DNA of 64,000 nucleotides from Algoriphagus halophilus (GTDB lineage: Bacteria > Bacteroidota > Bacteroidia > Cytophagales > Cyclobacteriaceae), in contig NZ_FSRC01000002.1 of the NCBI RefSeq assembly GCF_900129785.1, forward strand, positions 806,001 to 870,000, in the 5' to 3' direction. Positions 1 through 8,640 of this stretch are shown piece after piece. Below the pieces are notes generated by a model. That model did no database searches, was not told the DNA's origin, and saw only the letters and a program-made list of their open reading frames with translations. Numbering within the stretch: the stretch's first letter is position 1; each line of letters opens with the position of its first letter. Both the position numbers and the translations under genes were made by a program.

Positions 1-110
1 TAGCTTATTGGCTAGCTCCAGGTACTCGTAGATTTATGCACCAGGATTCTGCAACTAACTCTATTGGTTTCAGATGTGCAATGATCTCAATCGGAGAAAA
101 AGGAAAATAA
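1..110 (+). CDS. gldJ: Gliding-motility lipoprotein GldJ, C-terminal end (partial)
   Basis: The last 35 codons of a gene that enters from the left edge, ending at TAA 108-110. The readable tail contains YWLAPGTRR and then GFRCAM, the C-terminal signature of the formylglycine-generating-enzyme-like (SUMF1/FGE-sulfatase) fold. The YWLAPGTRR wording is typical of GldJ, an outer-membrane lipoprotein of the Bacteroidota gliding and type IX secretion machinery. GldK and other SUMF1-fold proteins share the GFRC part, so the exact paralogue is inferred from a short stretch. It is followed at once by a strong terminator. Confidence 0.6.
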   Translation, partial: AYWLAPGTRRFMHQDSATNSIGFRCAMISIGEKGK

Positions 111-129
111 TTCTTAATGATAGTTGAAG

Positions 130-163
130 AGCCCCGAGCGAATTTTCGTGTCGGGGCTTTTTT
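130..163 (+). terminator. Rho-independent terminator after gldJ
   Basis: Perfect 8-bp stem AGCCCCGA (130-137) / TCGGGGCT (151-158), a 13-base loop and a T tract to 163. It ends the gldJ transcript. It also shows that the longer open frame of the next gene, which begins inside this hairpin at 124, is not the true start. Confidence 0.85.
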
Positions 164-192
164 ATTTCCAAAGAATCAGGAAATTTTACAGC

Positions 193-924
193 ATGGAAGA
201 GAATCAAGGAATCCGAATCAATAAATACCTGAGTGAAGTAGGTTTTTGTTCCCGAAGAGAAGGTGATAAGCTTCTCGAAGCAGGGAGGATTACTTTAAAT
301 GGTAAAATCCCGGAAGTGGGCACTAAAGTAATGCCCAATGATATTGTGAGGGTAGATGGCAAGCCAGTGGGTAAGCCGATTCAAAACCATGTGTATATCG
401 CATTCAATAAACCCGTAGGGATAGTTTCCACCACCGATACCAAAGGGGAGAAGAATAATATGATAGACTATATTGGGCACCCTCAAAGGATTTTTCCAAT
501 CGGTAGATTAGACAAGGACAGTGAAGGCTTAATTTTCCTGACCAGTGAAGGAGATATTGTCAATAAAATTCTGCGGTCCAAGAACAACCATGAAAAGGAA
601 TACATTGTCACTGTGGACAAGCCTATCAACGATCGCTTTATTCAACGCATGAGCTCTGGGATTCCCATTTTGGACACTGTCACTGATCCCTGTAAAGTGG
701 AACGGATTTCCCGATTCAAATTCAGAATTATCCTCACCCAAGGGCTGAATCGCCAAATCAGAAGAATGTGTGAATATTTGGGATACGAAGTAAAGCAATT
801 GAAACGCATCCGAATTATGAATGTACACCTGGATATCCCGGTAGGTAAGTGGAGAGACTTAACCGAAAAAGAACTGAAAGAGCTCAACTACCTGGTAGCA
901 GACAGTTCAAAAACCTTCGATTAA
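193..924 (+). CDS. rluF: 23S rRNA pseudouridine synthase RluF
   Basis: A 243-residue cytoplasmic enzyme that isomerises a uridine in 23S rRNA (U2604 in E. coli numbering). Residues about 7-60 form an S4 RNA-binding domain (INKYLSEVGFCSRRE). The RsuA/RluB/E/F/TruA-type catalytic core follows, with GRLDKDSEGL carrying the nucleophile Asp107. The segments NKILR, HEKEY, LNRQIRRMCEYLGYEVK and RIMNV match RluF closely. The ATG at 193 is chosen because the frame open from 124 starts inside the preceding terminator with TTG. The stop lies 3 bases from the end of the convergent GH16 gene. Confidence 0.9.
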   Translation: MEENQGIRINKYLSEVGFCSRREGDKLLEAGRITLNGKIPEVGTKVMPNDIVRVDGKPVGKPIQNHVYIAFNKPVGIVSTTDTKGEKNNMIDYIGHPQRIFPIGRLDKDSEGLIFLTSEGDIVNKILRSKNNHEKEYIVTVDKPINDRFIQRMSSGIPILDTVTDPCKVERISRFKFRIILTQGLNRQIRRMCEYLGYEVKQLKRIRIMNVHLDIPVGKWRDLTEKELKELNYLVADSSKTFD

Positions 925-927
925 CTC

Positions 928-1773
928 CTATTTTCTCTGATAAACCCGAACATAATCCACTTGATACTCCCTTGGAAAATCTGTAGGAGAAGGATCTCCT
1001 CCGTTAGAGCCAATAGCCAAATTCAGTAAAATATAGTGGGGTTGATGGAACGGGTTAAACCCATCAGGGTTTAAGGTTTTGCTTAGGTCAATTTCATTCA
1101 ATAGAACTTCATCCAGGTAGATTTTGATAGATTCTTCCGTCCAATCCATCTTCCAAATATGGAATTTTTCGGCCCATTGAGGGTCATTTTCTAAAAATTT
1201 AGAAAGTGGGATCTTAGCTTCGTCCCAATTGGCTCTTTTGGTTGCATCCGCCCAAGCAGCATTGGCTAAAATGGTCTGCTCTCCTTTTATCTGATAAAAT
1301 TCCATCACATCAATTTCTCCATTGGCAGGCCAAGGTTTAGTAACTCCAAGGGTCCAAATCGCAGGCCACATTCCTGAAGCTGTATCAATCTTAGCGCGGA
1401 CTTCCAAAATGCCAAATTGAAATTCATACTTGCCTCTCGTATTGATACTAGAAGAAGTATATTCAGCAAATTCCCGTGCTTTTTTCCAATTATCGCTTCC
1501 CGCTTCAAAACCAGGATTAGCTAGCTGTTCTCTTCTCCCTTGGATCAGGAGTATCCCATTTTTCTGGCTAACGTTGGCCTCCTGATACCATTGAAGTTCG
1601 TTATTTCTGACAAATCCCTTTTCAAAATTCCATGTGGAAAGATCAACGGAACCCTCTTCATTAAACTCTTCTTGCCAAACAAGTTGATATCCTGTCGGGA
1701 TTTCCTGAGCAAAGGAAGGTTGCATCATTACAACAACTAAAAAAAAGAAAAGAGATCTGAAAATGATGTTCAT
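928..1773 (-). CDS. Secreted glycoside hydrolase family 16 (glucanase-like)
   Basis: A 281-residue secreted endo-acting glycosidase of family GH16 (laminarinase, lichenase and agarase fold). A signal peptide of about 23 residues ends in PSFAQ. The active-site motif GEIDVMEF places the nucleophile near Glu153, the assisting Asp at 155 and the acid/base near Glu158. A C-terminal IGSNGGDPSPTDFP...VDYVRVYQ completes the jelly roll. The start at 1773 gives a textbook signal peptide; an ATG at 1806 would add 11 residues in front of it. No carbohydrate-binding module or sorting domain is visible. The substrate is most likely a beta-1,3 or mixed-link glucan, but the sequence does not settle this. It appears to be a single gene, without adjacent SusCD. 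Confidence 0.85.
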   Translation of the reverse strand: MNIIFRSLFFFLVVVMMQPSFAQEIPTGYQLVWQEEFNEEGSVDLSTWNFEKGFVRNNELQWYQEANVSQKNGILLIQGRREQLANPGFEAGSDNWKKAREFAEYTSSSINTRGKYEFQFGILEVRAKIDTASGMWPAIWTLGVTKPWPANGEIDVMEFYQIKGEQTILANAAWADATKRANWDEAKIPLSKFLENDPQWAEKFHIWKMDWTEESIKIYLDEVLLNEIDLSKTLNPDGFNPFHQPHYILLNLAIGSNGGDPSPTDFPREYQVDYVRVYQRK

Positions 1774-1963
1774 AAAAACAAGGTTTGAAAAAGGAAGGTA
1801 CAGCATTTTCGAATTTGTTAAGTCAGAAAATCCTTCAAGCAGTAAGAAATAGTGATTAAAGGCTTAGGGGAAAAACTCGGACAACTCAACATCCAACCAA
1901 TTGAATTTCAAATCATTAATTTAAAACCAACGTATAAAGAGTATAACCAAAACCCAAAATAAT

Positions 1964-2407
1964 ATGAATGCTGTACAAAAAATGGAACACTGGGCAGATG
2001 CCCATCATCCACAATGGATTGACTTTTTACGAGTGGTATTAGGCCTATTTATCTTTTACAAAGGGGTCTTATTTATATCAAATACAGACGCTCTCCTTGA
2101 AACCATGAAAAATGCGGATCTCCAATTCGTCAATTTAGGGTTGGCTCATTTTGTAGCTTTTGCCCATTTGGTAGGAGGAATTTTGATCGCCATGGGATTG
2201 GTCACCCGATTTGCCATAGCCTTCCAAATCCCAATTCTTTTAGGGGCCGTATTGTTCGTGAATATTAATCAAGGCTTTTTATCAGTCTCTAATAACCTGG
2301 AATTTGAAACATCTATTTTGGTATTGGTACTGCTGATTGTCTTTTTAATATTCGGATCAGGAAAATTTTCGGTAGATCATTGGATGAAAAAGCACCCAAA
2401 TGGCTAA
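1964..2407 (+). CDS. DoxX-family membrane protein
   Basis: A 147-residue inner-membrane protein with four hydrophobic segments (about residues 20-40, 60-85, 88-105 and 112-132). RVVLGLFIFYKGVLFI near the start and LAHFVAFAHLVGGILIAMGLVTRF in the middle match the DoxX/YphA family. Members have been linked to quinone or sulfur redox chemistry and oxidative stress, but this one has no assigned reaction. It is divergent from the GH16 gene and convergent with the lipoprotein gene 7 bases downstream. Confidence 0.75.
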   Translation: MNAVQKMEHWADAHHPQWIDFLRVVLGLFIFYKGVLFISNTDALLETMKNADLQFVNLGLAHFVAFAHLVGGILIAMGLVTRFAIAFQIPILLGAVLFVNINQGFLSVSNNLEFETSILVLVLLIVFLIFGSGKFSVDHWMKKHPNG

Positions 2408-2413
2408 TCCCTT

Positions 2414-2917
2414 TTAATCCACTCTTCTATAGGTCAGGGCTCCAACACAACTATTTACTCTTCCATTAGGAGTATCATTGCAAGGATACACCAAATCAAA
2501 AGATCTGTTATTTGGAGAAAAAATCATACTACCTGTAATGGGGTAGGTGCCTGTAACTTCCGCTTCCTGAAGATTTTCTTTTGGAACATATAAGAGGTAT
2601 GCATCCAATTTTAGCTCATACATCTTGGTAATATTCTCCGTGTAGGACTCTCCACGGAGTTCGTATGTTCCAATTGCATTACTATAATAACCAAGTATGG
2701 TAGTAGTCTCACTTTCTCTGATCAAAATACTTTTCTCCAAAGTACCATCTGTCTGAAAAATATATTGGAAGATAAAAAAGACTTTCTGATCGGAATTATA
2801 AACTGCACGCTGCCAAATTCCTTCAAGCGGACTGAGCGGTAGTATGTCTTTGTCTTCTTTACAGGAAAATAAACCTAAGAGAATTGTAAAAAGAAAAATT
2901 GCCCGAAAGATTTTCAT
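2414..2917 (-). CDS. Hypothetical lipoprotein, lipocalin-like
   Basis: A 167-residue lipoprotein with a clear lipobox (GLFSC, Cys19) after a hydrophobic leader. The mature part begins LEGIWQRAVYNSD and continues with alternating beta-type strands (FIFQYIFQTDGTLEKS, IGTYELRGE). This resembles the small lipocalin-like lipoproteins common in Bacteroidota. Two cysteines near the C-terminus (PCND, NSCVG) may form a disulfide. I recognise no catalytic motif. The family assignment rests on overall pattern only. Confidence 0.55.
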   Translation of the reverse strand: MKIFRAIFLFTILLGLFSCKEDKDILPLSPLEGIWQRAVYNSDQKVFFIFQYIFQTDGTLEKSILIRESETTTILGYYSNAIGTYELRGESYTENITKMYELKLDAYLLYVPKENLQEAEVTGTYPITGSMIFSPNNRSFDLVYPCNDTPNGRVNSCVGALTYRRVD

Positions 2918-2991
2918 AGAATACTAATTTTAGAAAGGAGGAAAACTTTTCCCAATAACGAAATGGTTGAAGCAATTGCAACGATCGGAGT

Positions 2992-3711
2992 TTAATCCTT
3001 CAAACCAGCTTTTCCTCTTCCGATTGGAAGGTTATAATAGATAGCAAGCTGAGAATGTTTATTACTTCCCTGGTTTTTCATCACATTCACTATTCCTCCT
3101 ACATATCTGATACCTACTGCATCTATCTTATACTTCCCGATGAAAGCTCCAATACCCACAATATAGGAAGCATCAATTTGATTGATTTGATTTTTTACAT
3201 CCACTTCCAGCGACAATTCTCCATCTGGGACTTCCTTCTCAAAATAGTCTTTTGCTTTCCTTGTCCTCCAAGAAAACTGTGCTCCTCCTTCAAGAAACAA
3301 CCCCATATCAGTTAAATATCGAATGGTGGGAGCCGCACTTAAGTAGCTTATTTTTCGATCGAACTTGGTTCCTGAATAAAGAGCATCCAGTTCTGGATCC
3401 ATTAGCGAGTAGGCTGGAACTCCTGCTGCTCCTCTGACATATTTACCTAATAATTCCAAATTCCAAGCCCAATGATCATCAAACTTTCGGCTGAAAAACA
3501 AGCCTAAATTCAAAGAGCCCAAACCCAATGCTTTAGAATCTTCAATGTTTGTAATCCCATTAAAGCTGTAATCTACATGCAATCCAAAGGCATTGTTCTC
3601 TGTATTTAATTTATCGCCAAAAATTAAGCTCATCAACACTTGAGCATTTGAATAACTTACTACTCCAAAAAATAATAAAAATGTAAAAACTAGGTTGGGA
3701 CGCAACTTCAT
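2992..3711 (-). CDS. Outer-membrane beta-barrel protein
   Basis: A 239-residue exported protein with a signal peptide ending SNAQ near residue 24. Amphipathic strands follow, rich in Gly, Tyr and Trp (FGLHVDYSFNG, LGLFFSRKFDDHWAWNLELLGKYVRG, YIVGIGAFIGKYKIDAVGIRYVGGI). It ends with YYNLPIGRGKAG rather than a terminal aromatic. The layout fits the PorT/OmpW-like barrels of Bacteroidota. It lies 24 bases downstream of the next barrel gene on the same strand, so the two are probably cotranscribed. Function unknown. Confidence 0.6.
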   Translation of the reverse strand: MKLRPNLVFTFLLFFGVVSYSNAQVLMSLIFGDKLNTENNAFGLHVDYSFNGITNIEDSKALGLGSLNLGLFFSRKFDDHWAWNLELLGKYVRGAAGVPAYSLMDPELDALYSGTKFDRKISYLSAAPTIRYLTDMGLFLEGGAQFSWRTRKAKDYFEKEVPDGELSLEVDVKNQINQIDASYIVGIGAFIGKYKIDAVGIRYVGGIVNVMKNQGSNKHSQLAIYYNLPIGRGKAGLKD

Positions 3712-3734
3712 ATCTGTTATAGATTTAACTCAAT

Positions 3735-4793
3735 CTATTGTTTTTTATGGATGCCTGCAAACCTATAATTCAAATTCAATAAAAACTGACTCCTTTTCCC
3801 AAAAACACCTACTTCTGTTCGTAGCATCCAGTTCTTATTGTGCTGATATTGTGTACCCAATATCATGTTAAACCTAGCCGATACTTCCTTATCTAACTTA
3901 TAATCAATACTTGTTTCTGATGGATCAATACCATTTGCAAAATCTTCCAATCTACCAATAATCTGTTTGGCTACCAGTCTTTGGGTTGGGGGTAAAGTAT
4001 CGGCCCATTCATTTAAAATGGAAATAAAGTTGCCGCCTCCGAAACCAGGGAAAATCTGCTCTATTAAGATGGACCCTTTTGTATCACTCTGAATAGTCTG
4101 GTAAAATACCCCAGCCCATACAGACATATTCCGCTGTGGATTTTTAAGTGAAGGTATGGTGTGACCAATTCTTAGACTTGAATTGTAAGCAGGGATTGGT
4201 TCCACTATCACATCTACATCCACAAAATTAAAATTATTGTCCCAGGCAGCCCATAAAGGGCCCCAAGCTCCGGTTAAGGTACCTCCAAAACCAAAACTCT
4301 TTGCATTAAAATGTTGTGATGTCTGAAAGCCTACAGGTTGAATCAGTGTGATGTCTGTTTGGGTAGTTCCTCCTCCAAACATTCCATAGATGTTTAAAAA
4401 TGGTAAGACCCATAAATCAGGCCTCACCGTGTAAGCATTGGTGGATGCGATTGTTGGCCCAAACTTGATCAGATTACTTACATCAATCATCTCGCCTCCA
4501 TTAAGTCCTACTAAGGTTTGATTGATCGTTATTTCCTGGCGCTGGGTAAAATATATTGCACTTGCCCCCCAAGCATAGGGTAAATCATACCCTGCTTTCG
4601 TGGCTTTTGCTCCCAAAATTGGGAAGGTATAGGAATAATCCATTTGCTTGAGGCTATCAAAATAGTCCTCATAGATTGGATTGAATATCTTTTGCGCGCC
4701 CTGAGCATTTATGTTTTCTATCAAACATAAATACCCAAAAGCAAAAGCCAGAATAAGAAAAAGGTACTTTTTAAAAGAGTAAAAAAAATTCAT
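3735..4793 (-). CDS. Hypothetical outer-membrane protein (352 aa)
   Basis: A 352-residue protein with an N-terminal signal peptide ending NINAQ near residue 31. Its soluble start is followed by glycine/aromatic beta strands (MFGGGTTQTDITLIQPVGF, SFGFGGTLTGAWGPLWAAWDNNFNFVDVDV, RMNMILGTQYQHNKNWMLRTEVGVFGKRSQFLLNLNYRF in part). The final LNYRFAGIHKKQ puts an aromatic strand near the C-terminus, as in integral barrels. I recognise no named family. It is the first gene of a two-gene minus-strand unit with the smaller barrel downstream. Confidence 0.55.
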   Translation of the reverse strand: MNFFYSFKKYLFLILAFAFGYLCLIENINAQGAQKIFNPIYEDYFDSLKQMDYSYTFPILGAKATKAGYDLPYAWGASAIYFTQRQEITINQTLVGLNGGEMIDVSNLIKFGPTIASTNAYTVRPDLWVLPFLNIYGMFGGGTTQTDITLIQPVGFQTSQHFNAKSFGFGGTLTGAWGPLWAAWDNNFNFVDVDVIVEPIPAYNSSLRIGHTIPSLKNPQRNMSVWAGVFYQTIQSDTKGSILIEQIFPGFGGGNFISILNEWADTLPPTQRLVAKQIIGRLEDFANGIDPSETSIDYKLDKEVSARFNMILGTQYQHNKNWMLRTEVGVFGKRSQFLLNLNYRFAGIHKKQ

Positions 4794-5100
4794 ATCTCTA
4801 TTTTCTACAATTAATTTGGTGAAATTCTAACTGAACTACAAAGAATATGAGAAGTTTGGTGGTATTCTATTTTTTGTACCTTGTTCAATGTCAAATGTTT
4901 ATGGGTATACGAAGTCTTTGTATGCATTCTGCCCAGAAATTACTGGACTACTGTCTATTTTCCAGAGATATATTTGTAATGAACACTTGGTATTGAAGGC
5001 ATTTCAAGGTCAAAGAATATTTCTCTCTTTACTGGAATCCAAGCCGAAATCAACATGACAAAAAGTTAAACTAAAAATGTTGTTGAATTTTTCTTATTTC
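4794..5100. other. Intergenic region, no gene seen
   Basis: About 300 bases between the outer-membrane gene and the cupin remnant. It is AT-rich with stops in all frames and should carry the promoter of the minus-strand barrel gene. A short imperfect repeat (TTGAA...TTTCAA near 5003-5016) is visible but not convincing as an operator. Confidence 0.5.
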
Positions 5101-5446
5101 TTAAAGAATTAAAACTTTTCGAATTACAATCCTCTCGGTCATCACATTTCCAGTATTCTTGGTGTTTTGAGGCTCAAAAAGCAAAAGATAAACTTCCTCA
5201 TCTGCTATTGGATAGTGCTCAACTCCTCTGGGAATAATTAACATCCCACCCTCACCCAAGGTTATGCTTCGATCTCGAAACTCAATCTTTAGAGTTACAA
5301 AAAAACTCATCTTCTCCCTTTTGATTATGCCATAAAAACTCACCTTTAGCTAATTTGACATCTTGCCCATTGAGTTCACCAATGATCTTGGGACTCCAGT
5401 GCTCCTTAATCAGATCAAATTTTTCGTTTATGTTGACTTTATTCAA
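5101..5446 (-). pseudogene. Frameshifted cupin-domain protein
   Basis: A decayed gene for a small single-domain cupin of about 115 residues. The N-terminal half is readable from a TTG at 5446 (NKVNINEKF, EHWSPKIIGELNGQDVKLAK, GEFLWHN) and runs into a stop around 5283. The C-terminal half (LKIEFRDRSITLGEG, MLIIPRGVEHYPIADEEV, LLFEPQNTKNTGNV) continues in another frame to 5101. The break falls near 5300 at a T-run, where a few codons expected between DEFF and LKIEFRD are missing. The usual start ATG also appears replaced by TTG. Intact homologues bind a metal through the His/Glu set that straddles the break. A sequencing error cannot explain both a missing segment and a missing start easily, but read-level confirmation is needed. 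Confidence 0.7.
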
Positions 5447-5610
5447 GATAGGATCAAGAAAATTTTAGAACTATAATTTATTAGGAATATTAAGGGATAA
5501 AACTTTTAAAATAGAGTTTGTTCTAAATCGGAGAGTTTGTTAATCTAAATGGATTTAAAATCTTTTGTTCTTAAATACCATTAAATTCATTTTCGTTTTC
5601 AGTTTTGAAA

Positions 5611-5647
5611 AAAAGGCAAACATAATCCGAAGAAAAGTTTGCCTTTT
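5611..5647. terminator. Hairpin terminator downstream of sulfatase 1
   Basis: An 11-bp inverted repeat AAAAGGCAAAC (5611-5621) / GTTTGCCTTTT (5637-5647) with A- and T-rich flanks. It lies 40 bases past the stop of the minus-strand sulfatase and can terminate in either direction. Confidence 0.7.
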
Positions 5648-5686
5648 AAATAAATCAAAACTTATTTTTCAAGATAGAAAACCCAA

Positions 5687-7309
5687 TTAATGCGTTCCTC
5701 CAGTTGGCTGTTCCATCATTTTCATCGCTTTTTCAATTGTGGCTTTCATATTCAATGATTCTCCTCCTTGACTTGGTGGGTAATCAACTAATGATTTCAA
5801 ATGTGCCTGTAGGAAAGGAACAGCAGCTGTAGGAGCCCAAAGTTTTTGAGCAACGAACTTTCTACCTACATATCCCCACTCTTCTGAATCAGGAGTCATT
5901 TTCTCCATCGGATCCATTAATAGATTAACAATATAAGGGACGCTTGGATAGGATTTTTCGTCGAACCAGTTTCCACCATGTTTTACACCAATATGCATTT
6001 TCCAGGCATCTACTCTGATTGCCATCAAATCTGATTCATCGTAATAAAACATTTCTCTTCGGGCAGATTTATCTGTTTTACCAGTCCACAGATCCAGGTT
6101 ATTATATCCATCCAAATGTGTTTTGAAGGTTTGGTCACCCATTTTCTTTCCAGCTAATAGTTCTTCTTTCAAATTTGGAAGACCTGCAGCAGCTGCGAGT
6201 GTCACATATAAATCTTCATGGCTTTGAATTCCATTGGAATAGGTTCCTGCCGGTATTTTACCTGGCCATTTTACAAGCATCGGTACGCGGAGGCCACCTT
6301 CCCAAGTAGTTCCTTTTTCACCTCTAAATGGTGCATATCCTCCATCAGGCCAATACATCAATTCATTTCCATTATCAGTAGAATAGATCACAATCGTGTT
6401 ATCTTCTTCCCCCATGTCTTTAATTTTCTGAAGGACTTTTCCGATAAGTTCGTCATGCTCGATCATCTTTGCACGAACTACATCTTCTTCTGCGCGACCC
6501 TCATTTACAGCCGCTTGGATGTATTTGTTTGTGCTATGAGACCAAATATGGGTAGCTGTTGTATTGTACCAGATAAAAAATGGTTTATCCTCTTTGCCCA
6601 CTTTATCCAGATATTTCAATGTTTCTTCTGTTACCTCCGCATCAAAAGTTTCCATTCGCTCCCGGGTAAGCGGGCCCGTATTCTCGATGCGTTGCTTCCC
6701 AACCTTACCGAATTTCGGGTCAACAGTAGGCTCGTCAACATCTGTAGCCCAAGCATGTAAAACTCCTCTTGGCCCAAATTTCTCTAGATATGCGGGGTTT
6801 TTCTGTCCAGGATAATCCAATTCCTCTGGCTCTTCTTCTGCATTGAGGTGATAGAGGTTTCCAAACCATTCATCAAATCCATGCATGGTCGGCAAAAACT
6901 CATTACGATCACCCAAGTGATTTTTTCCGAACTGCGCCGTGGCATAGCCTTGGGTTTTTAGCACTTGTGCCAAAGTAGGATCTACTGCCTGAATACCTTG
7001 CGTGGAACCAGGAATACCAATAGTAGTCATCCCTGTTCTTACTGGCAATTGTCCCATGATAAAGGCAGCTCTTCCAGCTGTACAACTTGGCTGTCCGTAG
7101 TGATCTGTAAACAACATTCCATCACGGGCTATGCCATCAATATTAGGAGTTCTACCCATCATTCCGTGGGTATAAGCACCAACATTCCAATATCCAATAT
7201 CATCGCCCCAAATGACTACAATATTTGGTTTATCCTGTGCATTTGCCAATAGAGGCAGAAATAACAGAGTAAGAATGGCTATTTTTAAAAACGATAATTT
7301 TTGTTTCAT
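5687..7309 (-). CDS. Secreted type I sulfatase (sulfatase 1)
   Basis: A 540-residue secreted sulfatase of the alkaline-phosphatase superfamily, with a signal peptide ending ANAQ at residue 25. Metal ligands Asp36-Asp37 sit in IWGDDIGYW. The modification motif is CTAGR with Cys76, which would be converted to formylglycine. GKNHLGD supplies the Lys/His pair, STDNG the Asp/Asn metal ligands, and FRGEKGTTWEGG the second lysine. The motif is of the CxAxR form, not the commoner CxPSR; CxAxR is accepted by known maturases. Substrate unknown: no polysaccharide-locus genes adjoin it. It lies 52 bases downstream of the HAD lipoprotein, suggesting one transcript. It is paralogous to the genes at 10900 and 12621. 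Confidence 0.88.
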   Translation of the reverse strand: MKQKLSFLKIAILTLLFLPLLANAQDKPNIVVIWGDDIGYWNVGAYTHGMMGRTPNIDGIARDGMLFTDHYGQPSCTAGRAAFIMGQLPVRTGMTTIGIPGSTQGIQAVDPTLAQVLKTQGYATAQFGKNHLGDRNEFLPTMHGFDEWFGNLYHLNAEEEPEELDYPGQKNPAYLEKFGPRGVLHAWATDVDEPTVDPKFGKVGKQRIENTGPLTRERMETFDAEVTEETLKYLDKVGKEDKPFFIWYNTTATHIWSHSTNKYIQAAVNEGRAEEDVVRAKMIEHDELIGKVLQKIKDMGEEDNTIVIYSTDNGNELMYWPDGGYAPFRGEKGTTWEGGLRVPMLVKWPGKIPAGTYSNGIQSHEDLYVTLAAAAGLPNLKEELLAGKKMGDQTFKTHLDGYNNLDLWTGKTDKSARREMFYYDESDLMAIRVDAWKMHIGVKHGGNWFDEKSYPSVPYIVNLLMDPMEKMTPDSEEWGYVGRKFVAQKLWAPTAAVPFLQAHLKSLVDYPPSQGGESLNMKATIEKAMKMMEQPTGGTH

Positions 7310-7361
7310 AATAAAAGTTTAAAATTGATTACATAATTAAGATTAAAGTTTACGTTAATTG

Positions 7362-8393
7362 TTATTTCATTTCAAAAGGGTAAATCACTTTCCAATCCTT
7401 CTTCATATCTACCACGGTCCACCCTTTATTAAGTGCTTCCTCCAAGCCTTTATCTAATCTCCCAATAGAAGAATTCTTATCATAGGCCCATTCACGCTCA
7501 GCATCAGTATGGTGCAAATACAATTGAAATGATTTATACTTATTGGAATCCGTCCACTGAAGCATTTGCAAATCTCCATCAGAGTTTCCAGAGGCGAATA
7601 CAGGTTTTTTGCCGATAAACCTGTTGATCCCAATAGGTTTACCTTCCTTATCATCTATAAAGTCAATTTTTGGAATTCGTTTGATAATTGGGTTTCCATT
7701 ATTGTAATCAAATTCGGTCGCGATACTACTTCCTACTACTTGATCAGAGGGGATTCCATATGCCTCATCTACCCAAGGTCTCATAAATTCAATTCCTCCA
7801 CCAGATACGATAAAGGTTTTAAATTCATTCGCTCTTAGGTAGTCCAGCAACTCTAACATGGGTTGATAGATCAATTCATTAAAAGGTCTATCAAAGCGAG
7901 GATGTCTGGAAGTTTCTAACCAGTCGATTACGATTTGCTCAAATTCTTCCGTGGACATTCCAGTATGGGAAGCCATTACCAATTCCAATAAACCATGCTC
8001 CCCAAATGTGCTTAGCGTTTTCATATCGTTTTCCAAAACAGACTTGAATGGTTGTTGGGTAGACCATTCAGGATGTTCTGATGCTAAGGCTTTCACTCGA
8101 TCAATGGCAAAAAATAATTGGAAATAAGCAGGCTGCTCCGACCACAAATTTCCGTCATTGTCGAAAGTTGCGATACGATCTTCTACAGGTATAAAGTTTG
8201 AACTGGATGGATTGGTTACATCCATTACATAATCAATAATTGCTTGTTTTGTGGGTCCTTCATTCCAAGAAACAAGTTCAGGATTTTGAACTTCCTCCAT
8301 TAAACCAACATTAGATTCTTCTTTAGGAGTGCAAAAAGTGAGTAGTAAAACTGATGCTAATAATAAAAGAAATGGGAGCGCTAAATTTCTCAT
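7362..8393 (-). CDS. HAD-superfamily phosphatase lipoprotein
   Basis: A 343-residue lipoprotein (LLTFC, Cys21) with a haloacid-dehalogenase phosphatase core. Motif I is FDNDGNLW, with nucleophile Asp78 and acid/base Asp80. Motif II is IVSGGG, and motif IV is ASGNSDGD. It resembles phosphoserine-phosphatase-like HAD proteins. The ATG at 8393 is preferred; a TTG at 8399 is the only upstream alternative. Because it is anchored outside the cytoplasm, it probably removes phosphate from an imported or surface substrate. The neighbouring sulfatase suggests a compound that is both sulfated and phosphorylated, or simple co-transfer. Substrate unknown. Confidence 0.78.
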   Translation of the reverse strand: MRNLALPFLLLLASVLLLTFCTPKEESNVGLMEEVQNPELVSWNEGPTKQAIIDYVMDVTNPSSSNFIPVEDRIATFDNDGNLWSEQPAYFQLFFAIDRVKALASEHPEWSTQQPFKSVLENDMKTLSTFGEHGLLELVMASHTGMSTEEFEQIVIDWLETSRHPRFDRPFNELIYQPMLELLDYLRANEFKTFIVSGGGIEFMRPWVDEAYGIPSDQVVGSSIATEFDYNNGNPIIKRIPKIDFIDDKEGKPIGINRFIGKKPVFASGNSDGDLQMLQWTDSNKYKSFQLYLHHTDAEREWAYDKNSSIGRLDKGLEEALNKGWTVVDMKKDWKVIYPFEMK

Positions 8394-8640
8394 AAACAAT
8401 ATCTTATAGGATAGTTTTTAATTGAATAAAAAGATTTTTAATTGAAAGGATCTGTAAACTTTTTATACAAATAGATAATGATAACCAAGTTAAAAATTTA
8501 CAAAATTATCATTGGATATTCTTATTTACCCATTAAGAAATCATTACTAAGGAAAAAAATAATCAGGATATTATATCTAATTCCGAAAAGACCTTGCTAA
8601 ATTCAATTGAATCTATGCAAAAAATCAAGAATCAGATTTT

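Noticed and set aside
1..110. The SUMF1-like fragment as the formylglycine-generating enzyme for the sulfatases
   Set aside because: The readable tail matches GldJ-type gliding lipoproteins, and lies well away from the sulfatases behind a terminator.
6218..6760. 180-codon plus-strand frame inside sulfatase 1
   Set aside because: Antisense shadow of a conserved enzyme with Cys/Phe/Ile-rich nonsense composition; no promoter or homology.
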